NCBI RefSeq assembly: GCF_000017805.1
Contig: NC_009767.1
Coordinates: 5,659,299 to 5,723,298 of the forward strand
Source: Roseiflexus castenholzii DSM 13941
GTDB taxonomy: Bacteria; Chloroflexota; Chloroflexia; Chloroflexales; Roseiflexaceae
Direction: 5' to 3'
DNA length: 64,000 nucleotides
The notes beneath the pieces are model-generated. The model saw nothing but the letters and a program-made list of their open reading frames with translations, was not told where the DNA came from and did no database searches. Positions 34,945 to 43,280 of the stretch are shown piece after piece (the stretch's first letter is position 1; every line of letters starts with the position of its first letter). The translations under genes and the position numbers were made by a program.

Positions 34945-36806
34945 CACGGCGCCAGAGCAGTAATTGCGCGTCTGGTTTCCACCAGACGCGTGCGCGTATT
35001 GCCCGCCAGGTCCCAGTACCAGAGCGCAGCCGGATCATCCGGCGCAACACGGAGCGGACCTCCCGGTCCCCCCGGCAGGCGGTCGAAGGTCACATACGCC
35101 AGTGCATTCTGATGAACGGTGAAGACCCCCAGATCGCCGGTTGCGATTCCAGCGGCGATCACCCGGTCGCCGCCATCGGCGCTACGCACGTGTAGTGTGT
35201 ACTCATACACCGCGTCGCTGGCGCACGCCGTCGAAAGATAGTAGAGCGCGCCATCGGCGCTCCAGGCGACGGGACGATTCCAGAACCCGGCTGCAATCGG
35301 ACTGAGACGTTCAATCTCAGCACCCGACCGGTTCAGGATGAGCAGATCGGCGCCGCTGCCATCGATACGGAATGCCTCGACAGCAATAGCCCTGCCATCG
35401 GGTGCTGCTATGAGGCGACCAAAGCCATCGTATCGCGCGCTGCGCTGCCCGCCCGTTCCCGATACCAGCAGCGCCATGCCAATATCGAGTTCAGTGCCAT
35501 CGGATTCGCGCAGGAACAGCGTCCTCCGTCCGTCTTCGGCGGTCGCAGCGTACACTAGGCGCGCATCATCGAGCCATTGCGGTGCGTAACGACTCCACTC
35601 ATCGCCAGAGGGCGTCAACGCCACGGCTGGAGCACCGGGGAAGACCTGCACCGAAAAAATACGCAGTTGTGGCGGCGCACCCCCCGACTCATCAACTGCA
35701 TAGGCGATAGTTGTGCCATCCGGCGACAGAACCGGATCGGCGCATGAGCGTCCGCGCGGCGGTGGCGACAACTGACGGATCGAACCGCTATCCAGCTCCA
35801 GTACCCACAGGGTTGAAGCGGCAGTGACATCAGCCGCAACTGCGCCCGGCGCGGTTGCGCAAAAGGCAAGCAACGGCGCGTTTGGGCGCGTGGTCAGCGC
35901 CGTCACATCGCCGAACTGCCCCGCGCGGAGGCGTTCGGTCAGATTCTCCGGCGCGCCATTGCTGATGCGCCAGATATCACCGTCGGCAAGATAGAACATC
36001 GGCGCAACCGGCGCTGCCGGTGCGCCTGCGGGAATACGCAAAAGGTCGCTCGCCTGACTGACCGGTCCGCTCGTCGCCACATCGATGACCAGACGCAGCG
36101 GATTGTCTTCCAGGCGCAGACGGAACGGGAACGGTTGATCAACGCCGATAACCAACTGCGCTCCGGCAATCGCGCCAGGAGGCGCCCGGAATGCAGCCGC
36201 ACGCATCACCTGCGTGCCGCTCAACGGGATGGTCGGCGTCGCAAGCGATGCGCGGAACGCATCATCACGCAGCCATCCATCGAGCTGAACTTCGATCAGA
36301 TAGGCGCCGGTCACCTCGACCTCGCCAACCATCTGTGACGCAGCAGGGGCGCGTCGGCAGCGCGCCGAAGCGTGCGGCAGCACAGAGTCGGCAGGAACGT
36401 CGAGCGTCAATTCGAGCCGTTCAAAAAACGCATCAACTGTTGTGGTGATGGATGTCACCCGCATACTGAACCGTCCCCCGCCGGGATCACCCACCTGTTG
36501 ATTGCACAGGCTAAACTGCGCCAGGATCGGATTAGGCGTTGGCGTGGGTGGCAGCGGCGTCGGCGTTGGCTCAGGAGTCGGCGTTGGCGGCGGTGGGGTC
36601 GGCGTCGGACCGGAAGTCGATGTTGCAGTTGGCGGCAATGGCGTCGGCGTATCAGTTGGCGGAACGGGCGTCGCCGTCGGTGTCGAGGCTTCGACCGTTT
36701 GAATTTCCCGGATACGCTCCTGTTCGGCGATCGAGAGTTGTTCACAGGCAGTGAGCGCCAACGCGACGAAGGGTATGATCAAGAGAGCGATGCGAATTCG
36801 GGTCAT
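34944..36806 (-). CDS. Lipoprotein with Pro/Thr linker and TolB-like beta-propeller
   Basis: The 620-residue exported protein has a signal peptide ending in lipobox LTAC (residue about 21). Residues about 40-95 form a low-complexity PTPTP linker. The N-terminal half then has beta-rich segments. The C-terminal half has WD40/PD40-like propeller blades (VLSPDGTTIAYAVDESGG, PQWLDDARLVYAAT, IAAPDGRAIAVEAF, PVAWSADGALYYLST). A surface-exposed sensor or binding role is possible but no ligand is evident. It is translationally coupled to hyuA, an unusual pairing. Confidence 0.78.
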   Translation of the reverse strand: MTRIRIALLIIPFVALALTACEQLSIAEQERIREIQTVEASTPTATPVPPTDTPTPLPPTATSTSGPTPTPPPPTPTPEPTPTPLPPTPTPNPILAQFSLCNQQVGDPGGGRFSMRVTSITTTVDAFFERLELTLDVPADSVLPHASARCRRAPAASQMVGEVEVTGAYLIEVQLDGWLRDDAFRASLATPTIPLSGTQVMRAAAFRAPPGAIAGAQLVIGVDQPFPFRLRLEDNPLRLVIDVATSGPVSQASDLLRIPAGAPAAPVAPMFYLADGDIWRISNGAPENLTERLRAGQFGDVTALTTRPNAPLLAFCATAPGAVAADVTAASTLWVLELDSGSIRQLSPPPRGRSCADPVLSPDGTTIAYAVDESGGAPPQLRIFSVQVFPGAPAVALTPSGDEWSRYAPQWLDDARLVYAATAEDGRRTLFLRESDGTELDIGMALLVSGTGGQRSARYDGFGRLIAAPDGRAIAVEAFRIDGSGADLLILNRSGAEIERLSPIAAGFWNRPVAWSADGALYYLSTACASDAVYEYTLHVRSADGGDRVIAAGIATGDLGVFTVHQNALAYVTFDRLPGGPGGPLRVAPDDPAALWYWDLAGNTRTRLVETRRAITALAP

Positions 36807-37152
36807 GTCGTCTCACCAGAATTCAGGGCGACGACGGGTCGCATGTGCGAGAACCGTGGGATTGTGGAATGACAATGATAGCAACGACACGCTACCCCAC
36901 TCAGCATAACACGTTTACCGAAAAGCGCAACTCCGTCCTCGCCGCGCGCCTCCTGCAAGACTCTTGAGATCTGGCGAAGGACGAACGATGAGCAGCGCCC
37001 ACGCCGCCAGCGGTATTCCACGGTCAAGACGGCGGCGCGGCAGACGGGTCAGGCACGGGCAACGTCCAACGTGGAACATAGACCACATATCACCGCCTTC
37101 CACGAGCGCCCATCAGGGACGCCCCGACGCGCGCATCTGGTGAAGAGCGCAA
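36807..37152. other. Intergenic region upstream of the propeller lipoprotein
   Basis: These 346 bases hold no supported gene. On the minus strand an extended -10 (TGCTATCAT, 36875-36883) could drive the lipoprotein-hyuA pair; its -35 is poor. Confidence 0.5.
36875..36883 (-). promoter_or_regulatory. Possible extended -10 promoter for the lipoprotein-hyuA operon
   Basis: TGCTATCAT on the minus strand, about 70 bases before the ATG at 36806. No recognisable -35 at 16-18 bases. Confidence 0.4.
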
Positions 37153-37848
37153 CTAGGTCAGCGGATCCCCAGGGAGCGCAACTTTGATCCATCCGCGGCG
37201 CATCGCATAAACGACCGCCTGCGTGCGATCATTGACCGCCAGTTTGCGCAGGATCGACGAGATATGGTTTTTGACCGTCTGGTTGGAAATGTCGAGCACC
37301 TTCGCAATTTCTTTGTTGGTGCGCCCGGCGGCGACGAGTTCGAGCACCTGCAACTCACGCGGCGAGAGCGGCGAGTAGATGCTCTGCGTATCCTCTTCCG
37401 CCGCCATTTGACGAAAGGCGTTGAGCACCTGCGCCGCAACGTCAGGCGAGGAGAGCACCAGATCGTTGATCGGATAATTGCCGCGCCGCACCTGATGCAG
37501 CGTCTGCATCAGTTTTTCAGGAGCGATGTTGCGCGGTACGCAGGCAGCAATGCCGGCGCGGATGGCTTTGACCACCTCCTGACCATCCATCGTCGAACTG
37601 AGCAGGACGATGCGAATATGGGGATGCGAGCGTTTGATGGCACGCGCGACCTCGAGACCATTGACACCCGGCAGGTCCACCTCCATCACGACCATATCGG
37701 GGTCGAGCAGATCGACCACCTGAATCGCCTGTTGACCATTGCTTGCTTCACCGATCACGTGAAACTCGGTTGAATTCGCCAGGTGATGGCGCAACCCTTC
37801 ACGAAATAGTGCGTGTGCGTTGACCAGCACAATCGAGGTTGAACTCAC
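37153..37848 (-). CDS. NarL/LuxR-type regulator with a degenerate receiver domain
   Basis: The 231-residue protein has a receiver-like domain (residues 5-120) and a LuxR helix-turn-helix (SPRELQVLELVAAGRTNKEI, then SNQTVKNHISSILRKL). Key receiver residues are changed: the usual Asp-Asp pair is Asn10-Ala11 (LVNAHALFREG), the phospho-acceptor position is Glu56 (VVMEVDLPGVNG), and the conserved Lys is Arg106 (CVPRN). It probably is not phosphorylated in the standard way, and the Glu may mimic the active state. The GTG start at 37848 follows a strong GAGGAGGA ribosome site. No sensor kinase is adjacent. Confidence 0.88.
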   Translation of the reverse strand: MSSTSIVLVNAHALFREGLRHHLANSTEFHVIGEASNGQQAIQVVDLLDPDMVVMEVDLPGVNGLEVARAIKRSHPHIRIVLLSSTMDGQEVVKAIRAGIAACVPRNIAPEKLMQTLHQVRRGNYPINDLVLSSPDVAAQVLNAFRQMAAEEDTQSIYSPLSPRELQVLELVAAGRTNKEIAKVLDISNQTVKNHISSILRKLAVNDRTQAVVYAMRRGWIKVALPGDPLT

Positions 37849-37971
37849 CCCGTCCTCCTCGCGTCGGGCGCTGAAGACGATACACGTACTCAAGCGCAAC
37901 GCAACCTCCGCTGGTTGCTGAGGCGCCCGCCGAAAGCGTCGAATGAAGCATAAACCATACGGCTATCGGGT

Positions 37972-38000
37972 ATTATACTGTAGGCAATCTCTTTCCACAA
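37972..38000 (-). promoter_or_regulatory. Promoter of the NarL-type regulator
   Basis: On the minus strand TTGTGG (37995-38000), a 17-base spacer and a perfect TATAAT (37972-37977). The leader is about 117 bases. The gap 37849-38199 holds nothing else recognisable. Confidence 0.6.
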
Positions 38001-38199
38001 GCCATCAACCGCAGCAGGGCGCGGTCGTGCTCCTGGCAAACTACACCTGCGCAGACGGAAGCATCCAGCGTCGCGGGCAGGGTTCAGGGGAGCAGCCTCA
38101 CCGGGACGCGAGTACGGTGTCCTGCGGTCCGGCATCGAGCGCGGCGGCAGGCTTCCATCTGTCGCTCCATGCCCGGAAGCATCGCCGCGGACTCATCGG

Positions 38200-39492
38200 T
38201 TAAGGCATTGGCGCAGAAGGTTCCAATCGTTCGCGCAGCCGGCGGTCGGCCTCAGTAACTGCATCGGATGGTGTGGTGAGACCGAGCGACGCCTGGCGTT
38301 GCATGCGTTTGATTTCCTGCTCCACAAAGGCGCGCACACTCGAGTTGGGCATGGGAAGCCCCTGTTCCGCCTGGACGCGAAACACCTGTGCGGCGATCTC
38401 CTGTGGCGAATCGCCGGTCAGCGCCAGTGTGCGCGATGCCGGTTGCATATCACTTTGCAGCAGAACAGCCTGCGCTTCTTCGCTGATCATGAAACGGATA
38501 AACCGTGCAGCCGCCTCGCGCTCACGTACCCCGGCAAGATTATTGATCGCCAGGACATCTGCGCGCACATATGGACGTGGCGCCCGTCCCGTTTCACTCA
38601 GACGTGGCAACGGCGCAATGCCGATCTGATTGCCCCACAGACCACGATAGACACCGATCTGATGCGCCCAATCAAACGTCATAAAGGCGCGCCCATCTTT
38701 CAATTCACGATCGACCAGGATGCTACTCTCGCTCCGCGCCAGAATGCGCGGATCATTTTGCAGCGCGATCAACCAGGCGAGCCATTGTTCTGCGCCAGCA
38801 CGACCGGCTGTACCGAGCGCAACCTGCCCGTTGTCATCGAATATCCGCCCGTCAAAGGCGTAGAGATACCCGATCATATTGTCATACGACAGGTTGAGCG
38901 CCAGTCCCCAGATCGGTGGTTGGGCTTCCGGGTCGCTCAAGCCGCGTCCAACAGCGAGCATGGTTGCGGTATCGGCGGGGGGCTCGGTGAGATTGGCAGC
39001 ATTGTAGTAGAGCGCCAGCGTATCGAAGCGTACCGGTGCACCGTACAACCGCAGTGTTCCGGCGGCATCGCGCGCCTGCGCTCCCGCCAGCGTCACCGGC
39101 AGAAGCGTACCGGTCTCCTGCGCCGGCACCAGATCGTTGAGCGGCAGCAACACCCCCGCCTCCGCCAGCCCACCGATCCAGGTATTTGGAATCAGAATCA
39201 GATGAGGACCACTGCCTGCTGCCACGGCTGCGCGCAGTTCGGCGGCGAAGCCTGCCAGCGGCACTGATTGCAGCACAATACGCCCGTCGCGCTGCTGACG
39301 GTTATAGCGATCCACCAGGCGCCCCAGCGCCTGCCGATCACCGCCCGACCATCCATGCCAGAGGAGGAGTGGTCCAACGCTGGAATCTTGTGCAACAGTC
39401 GTCGGAGCGGAAGAGGTTTCGGGCGTGCTGCCCGACTCACATGCGGCGAGCAGCGCAGCAACCAGTAGAATGGCAACCAGACGGCATCGCAT
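38200..39492 (-). CDS. ABC transporter sugar-type solute-binding lipoprotein
   Basis: The 430-residue binding protein has a signal peptide with lipobox LLAACES and a short Ser/Thr linker. It belongs to the bacterial extracellular solute-binding family 1 (UgpB/MalE-like): LLLWHGWSGGDRQALGRLVDRYN at the N-terminus, LILIPNTWIGGLAEAGVLLPL, and YGAPVRFDTLALYYNAANL in the hinge region. The late motif AARFIRFMISEEAQAVL is also typical. No permease or ATPase gene is adjacent, so its importer must be encoded elsewhere or it has a sensory role. It has its own promoter. Confidence 0.88.
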   Translation of the reverse strand: MRCRLVAILLVAALLAACESGSTPETSSAPTTVAQDSSVGPLLLWHGWSGGDRQALGRLVDRYNRQQRDGRIVLQSVPLAGFAAELRAAVAAGSGPHLILIPNTWIGGLAEAGVLLPLNDLVPAQETGTLLPVTLAGAQARDAAGTLRLYGAPVRFDTLALYYNAANLTEPPADTATMLAVGRGLSDPEAQPPIWGLALNLSYDNMIGYLYAFDGRIFDDNGQVALGTAGRAGAEQWLAWLIALQNDPRILARSESSILVDRELKDGRAFMTFDWAHQIGVYRGLWGNQIGIAPLPRLSETGRAPRPYVRADVLAINNLAGVREREAAARFIRFMISEEAQAVLLQSDMQPASRTLALTGDSPQEIAAQVFRVQAEQGLPMPNSSVRAFVEQEIKRMQRQASLGLTTPSDAVTEADRRLRERLEPSAPMP

Positions 39493-39522
39493 GATCCGGC
39501 GAGTACTCCTGTCATTCGCCGG

Positions 39523-39553
39523 ATTATAGCATACGGACCGGTACGCTGGTCAA
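39523..39553 (-). promoter_or_regulatory. Promoter of the sugar-binding lipoprotein gene
   Basis: On the minus strand TTGACC (39548-39553), a 19-base spacer and a perfect TATAAT (39523-39528) with TGC extension. Confidence 0.6.
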
Positions 39554-39749
39554 CTCGCCGCCAAAAGACTGAGATCGAGCATGATAACGAGCATCTTCTG
39601 GCATGCGGGACGAGACCCTTCCCCTTCTTCTTCGTTGTGCGCCAGGGGACAACCGCCCGTTCACCCCCTCGCGTCGCGTCCTGCGAACCTCCCGCGTCCA
39701 GACCCCATGCATCGTTCGGGGAGACGCCGCACCGAAATCGTTCAGCGTC

Positions 39750-40676
39750 TCAGTCGATAGTCACAACGATGCGCGGCAGTTCAACGAACTGATCCATACC
39801 ATCGGCTTGATAAACGTAAGTGCGCTCTTCCGCCGTGGTCATCGCGCAATGATTACCGTGTCGATCAATCGCCACCAGGCTCATGACATTCGGCGTACCG
39901 CGCAGGATAGGCGCAAGATCGCGAAAGGCTTCGCGGCACGCTTCTTCGAGCGGATAGCCCGCCTTGAGGTACAGGACGACACTGCGCGCAGTCGCTGCGC
40001 GGATCGCCGCTTCGCCCCATCCGGTGCATGCCGCTGCGCCATAGCGGTCGTCGGCATAGTTGCCGCCACCGATAATCGGCGAGTCGCCGAGGCGTCCGGG
40101 ATACTTCCATGCCCATCCGCTGGTGCTGACCGCCGAAGCGATCCGCCCCTGGCGATCCTGCGCAATGAAGTTGACCGTGCCGGTCACACGTTCGGGGTCG
40201 CTGGTCAAGGTGGCGCTCCGCCGGAGGAGCGCGGCGACCAGTTCGGGCACACCCTGCCAATCGATCATCGCGCGCCCCTCCAGACCGGCGCGCCAGACCT
40301 TCTCGGCGTGCTCCGTCAACAGGTTTTCGCGTTGCATACCAATCTCGGCGGCAAAGCGCGCCGCCCCCTCGCCGACCAGGATGACATGCGGTAGTTCCTC
40401 CATCACCCGCCGGGCAACGCTGATGGCGTAACGATACCCCTTGAGCGCCCCGACTGCGCCTGCCCGCAATGTTGTTCCGTCCATAATCGAGGCATCGAGT
40501 TCGACCTCGCCGAGCAGATTCGGATACCCGCCGTAGCCGACTGAATGGTCATCGGGGTTGTCCTCCACCAGCCGCGTTGCCATTTCGACGGCATCGAGCG
40601 CCGATCCTCCTGCCTGCAAAACGGACCATCCGGCGGCAATGCCCACGCCGCCGTTGCTGCTACCGATAATAATCAT
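39750..40676 (-). CDS. N-terminal-nucleophile asparaginase (isoaspartyl peptidase/glycosylasparaginase type)
   Basis: The 308-residue Ntn hydrolase matures by self-cleavage before a Thr. The likely nucleophile is Thr167 in VTGTVNFIAQD, followed by STSGWAWKYPGRLGDSPIIG and GNYADDRYGAAACTGWGE, which carry the substrate-binding Arg, Asp and Gly residues of glycosylasparaginases. The residue before Thr is Gly instead of the usual Asp, so processing may differ. It is the last gene of a four-gene operon and overlaps the methyltransferase by 4 bases. Likely activity is hydrolysis of beta-aspartyl or glycosyl-asparagine bonds. Confidence 0.85.
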   Translation of the reverse strand: MIIIGSSNGGVGIAAGWSVLQAGGSALDAVEMATRLVEDNPDDHSVGYGGYPNLLGEVELDASIMDGTTLRAGAVGALKGYRYAISVARRVMEELPHVILVGEGAARFAAEIGMQRENLLTEHAEKVWRAGLEGRAMIDWQGVPELVAALLRRSATLTSDPERVTGTVNFIAQDRQGRIASAVSTSGWAWKYPGRLGDSPIIGGGNYADDRYGAAACTGWGEAAIRAATARSVVLYLKAGYPLEEACREAFRDLAPILRGTPNVMSLVAIDRHGNHCAMTTAEERTYVYQADGMDQFVELPRIVVTID

Positions 40677-41560
40677 GTCGTTCCGCTCGCTTTCTCGTGC
40701 GCTGTTTTCTCGAATGCAAGCACCATATAGCGCATCAGGCGCAGGCGGTGCAGCCAGCCAAAGGCAGTAAAGAGTTCCGCCATACCATAGTGATCCGGCA
40801 GCAGGTAACGGATCAGTTTCCGCCAGACGGGAAAGGTTGGCAGCAGACCGCGCGTAATATCGTCAATCACGACCGGTTGCAGTCCGATGCGACGCGCCGT
40901 GCGCCGGTAGACGCCAAGTGTGTAACTCAAGTCGAACGGTCCAAAACTCGGCTCGATGATTCGCTCGATGGATCCGCCGAGCATCCAGAGAGCGGTGCGC
41001 ATCAGCCAGGTTGGCACAAAATCGGAGAGCGCCAGGCGTCCGCCAGGGCGCAACACCCGATACGCTTCGCGGAGAAATCGCTCGCGATTGGGAAAGTGAA
41101 AACTGCACTCAACCGCCAGCACCGTGTCAAACGACTCATCGGCGTAGGGCAGGCGCATCGCGTCGCCTATCGAAAAATCGACCAGATTGCCGGGGCGGGC
41201 ACAGGCGATGTAGCGCGCCTGCTCGATCTGCGACGGATCGATGTTCAGTCCCAGCAGCTCGACCTGATCGAAGGATTCATTGAGCAACGCCAGCGTGCCG
41301 CCGAGGCCGCAGCCGACATCGAGCACGCGGTGACCGGAGCGCACGTTGCCCGCTCTGATGATCCGCAGGGTCAGCGCATCGGCGGCGCGCACGAAATCGG
41401 CAATCGAACCATCGGCGCGCGCCGGTTCTTCCCAGAACCCAAAATGAACATGCCGACCAAAGGCAGTGAGCGCCACCGGATCGGCGGCGCGCCGCCGTTC
41501 CAGCACACGTTCAAAGTAGGTCAACCCGACCTGTGACCGATTTCTAGCGATGGTCTTCAT
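40673..41560 (-). CDS. Class I SAM-dependent methyltransferase
   Basis: The 295-residue enzyme has motif I VLDVGCGLGGTLALL near residue 80, followed by LLGLNIDPSQIEQAR, DAMRLPYADESFDTVLAVEC and AYRVLRPGGRLALSDF, as in Methyltransf_11 proteins acting on small molecules. The C-terminal third (YTLGVYRRTARRIGLQPVVIDDI) resembles polyketide, quinone and tocopherol C- or O-methyltransferases, but no exact substrate is shown. ATG 41560 overlaps the ketosynthase 3' end by 17 bases, and the stop overlaps the asparaginase start by 4, so it is tightly coupled in the operon. An upstream in-frame extension to 41656 lies wholly inside the ketosynthase gene. Confidence 0.82.
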   Translation of the reverse strand: MKTIARNRSQVGLTYFERVLERRRAADPVALTAFGRHVHFGFWEEPARADGSIADFVRAADALTLRIIRAGNVRSGHRVLDVGCGLGGTLALLNESFDQVELLGLNIDPSQIEQARYIACARPGNLVDFSIGDAMRLPYADESFDTVLAVECSFHFPNRERFLREAYRVLRPGGRLALSDFVPTWLMRTALWMLGGSIERIIEPSFGPFDLSYTLGVYRRTARRIGLQPVVIDDITRGLLPTFPVWRKLIRYLLPDHYGMAELFTAFGWLHRLRLMRYMVLAFEKTAHEKASGTT

Positions 41561-42803
41561 AGCGGCGAAACAGGACGACGGCGTTTTGCCCACCGAAGCC
41601 GAACGCATTCGCAAGCGCAACCCGCACATTCTGGCGGCGCGCCCGGTCAGGCACATAATCGAGATCGCACGCCGGATCAGGCGTTTCGTAGTTGATCGTC
41701 GGCGGAACCATGCCGGTTTCGATGCTCTTAATACACCCGATTGCCGCCAGCGCGCCTGCCGCGCCCGCCGTGTGCCCGATCATCGACTTGATGCCGCTGA
41801 CCGTCACGCGATACGCATGGTCGCCGAGCGCGCGCTTGATTGCAGCGGTTTCGGCGGCATCATTGAGCGGGGTGCCGGTGCCATGGGCGCTGATATGATC
41901 GACATCCTCTGGGCGCAACCCGGCATCGTCGATCGCGCGGTTGATGGCGAGCGCAGCAAACTCACCACCAGGCGCGGGTGCAGTGAGATGATAAGCATCT
42001 CCGGTTGCGCCGAAACCGGCAACTTCGGCGTAGATGCGCGCGCCGCGTGCCAGGGCGTGCTCCAACTGTTCGAGCACCAGAATACCACATCCTTCGCCGC
42101 CGGCAGTCCCCTTGCGATGGGCGTCGAACGGGCGCACCGCGCGCGCCGGATCGTCGCCGGGAGGCGCAATCGCGCCAATGACGCCAAACGCCATCGCGTT
42201 GAGCGCCGTCACCCCAGCGTCGGTCCCGCCGCAGACCGCAACCAGTGCATCACCGCGATGCACCATGCGCGCCGCCTCGCCAATGGCGTAGGTTCCGGTG
42301 GCGCACGCGAGCACCGGCGTCGTTGTGGGACCGCGCAGACCGTACTGCATCGCCACCTGACACGATGCCATATTGGAGATGAACGTTGGCATATAAAAGG
42401 CATCTACCCGCCGGCGTCCTCGGGTTTCGAATGTGAGCGCCTGCTCCTCGACCTCAGCTGTGCCGCCGAGCGACGTGCCAACATCGACCGCGATCTGCGT
42501 CCGGTCGATGGCGTCGAGGTTCAATCCACTATCGCGGAGCGCCTCACCGGCCGCGGCAACTGCGAACTGCGCGAAGCGCGCCATACGCCGCGCCGCCTTT
42601 GCGTCCATGTGGTCACGAGGGTCGAAATCGCGCACCTCGGCAGCGATGACATATGGAATAGTGGCAATGTCGTAGCGTGTGGCAAACGAGACGCCGGATC
42701 GCCCTTCCAGCAAGGCATTCCAGAATGCGGACACGCCGATTCCGAGGGGCGTCACCGCTCCCATACCGGTCACCACAACGCGGTGTGTCGGTTTCGATTT
42801 CAT
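41544..42803 (-). CDS. FabF-like beta-ketoacyl-ACP synthase
   Basis: This 419-residue condensing enzyme extends acyl chains by decarboxylative Claisen condensation. The Cys-His-His triad is visible: Cys in TPVLACATGTYAIG, His in ISAHGTGTPLND and His in SMIGHTAGAAGA. The start RVVVTGMGAVTPLG and the end NAFGFGGQNAVVLFRR are standard for KAS II. It sits in an operon with a methyltransferase and no ACP or other fatty-acid genes, which favours a specialised acyl or polyketide product over housekeeping synthesis. It overlaps the DUF4058 gene by 4 bases. Confidence 0.92.
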   Translation of the reverse strand: MKSKPTHRVVVTGMGAVTPLGIGVSAFWNALLEGRSGVSFATRYDIATIPYVIAAEVRDFDPRDHMDAKAARRMARFAQFAVAAAGEALRDSGLNLDAIDRTQIAVDVGTSLGGTAEVEEQALTFETRGRRRVDAFYMPTFISNMASCQVAMQYGLRGPTTTPVLACATGTYAIGEAARMVHRGDALVAVCGGTDAGVTALNAMAFGVIGAIAPPGDDPARAVRPFDAHRKGTAGGEGCGILVLEQLEHALARGARIYAEVAGFGATGDAYHLTAPAPGGEFAALAINRAIDDAGLRPEDVDHISAHGTGTPLNDAAETAAIKRALGDHAYRVTVSGIKSMIGHTAGAAGALAAIGCIKSIETGMVPPTINYETPDPACDLDYVPDRARRQNVRVALANAFGFGGQNAVVLFRRYEDHR

Positions 42804-43084
42804 ACGGTCGTCATAGAGCGCACACCTGCTGCACGCAGGCGCTCATCGATCCAGGCAAGGTCTTCAGTGCGCATTGCAGGTGGCGGCGGCGGTTGTGTAT
42901 CATCCAACAGATCGTACCCCGCCAGCGCCAGGCAGGGATTCCGCCGCTTCGCCGACAGCGCGACAAAGCGCGGGCGGATCTGCGGCAAGAGTTTGACGCT
43001 GATCTGATGTGCCAGGCGCTCGTGGAACGCTTGAACCAATTCGCCTTCGAGATACGGATCCATTCCTGGAAACGGCGACGGCAT
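42800..43084 (-). CDS. Truncated DUF4058 family protein
   Basis: The 94-residue product starts with MPSPFPGMDPYLEGE, the hallmark of DUF4058, followed by AFHERLAHQISVKLLPQIRPRFVAL. Full-length members are near 250 residues, so only the first 45 or so residues are family-like. The remainder (proline run, then RTEDLAWIDERLRAAG) is not recognised. It has an excellent GGAGGAG ribosome site and its own promoter, and its stop overlaps the ketosynthase start. It may now serve mainly as a leader that couples translation into the operon. Confidence 0.6.
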   Translation of the reverse strand: MPSPFPGMDPYLEGELVQAFHERLAHQISVKLLPQIRPRFVALSAKRRNPCLALAGYDLLDDTQPPPPPAMRTEDLAWIDERLRAAGVRSMTTV

Positions 43085-43108
43085 ACGACTCCTCCTGTAC
43101 GGAGGGTC

Positions 43109-43117
43109 ATTATAGCA
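43109..43117 (-). promoter_or_regulatory. Extended -10 promoter of the DUF4058-ketosynthase operon
   Basis: TGCTATAAT on the minus strand, 25 bases before the ATG at 43084. No good -35 is visible. Confidence 0.5.
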
Positions 43118-43280
43118 CCATGCCTGATGAGAGGTGCGCGATGAGAGTTATGCGCGTCACTGTTGTACGCGGCAAGCGGGTGCGGGAAGTTAGCGCAACG
43201 TCGTGGTCCTTCGCGCGCTACGTGGATGCCCTGCCATAGCGCGGGGCGCGTTGTTGCCGCGCCCTGCGCCTCACATACGA

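Noticed and set aside
41550..43007. A 485-codon plus-strand frame
   Set aside because: It is antisense to the ketosynthase gene, whose Cys-His-His triad is intact.
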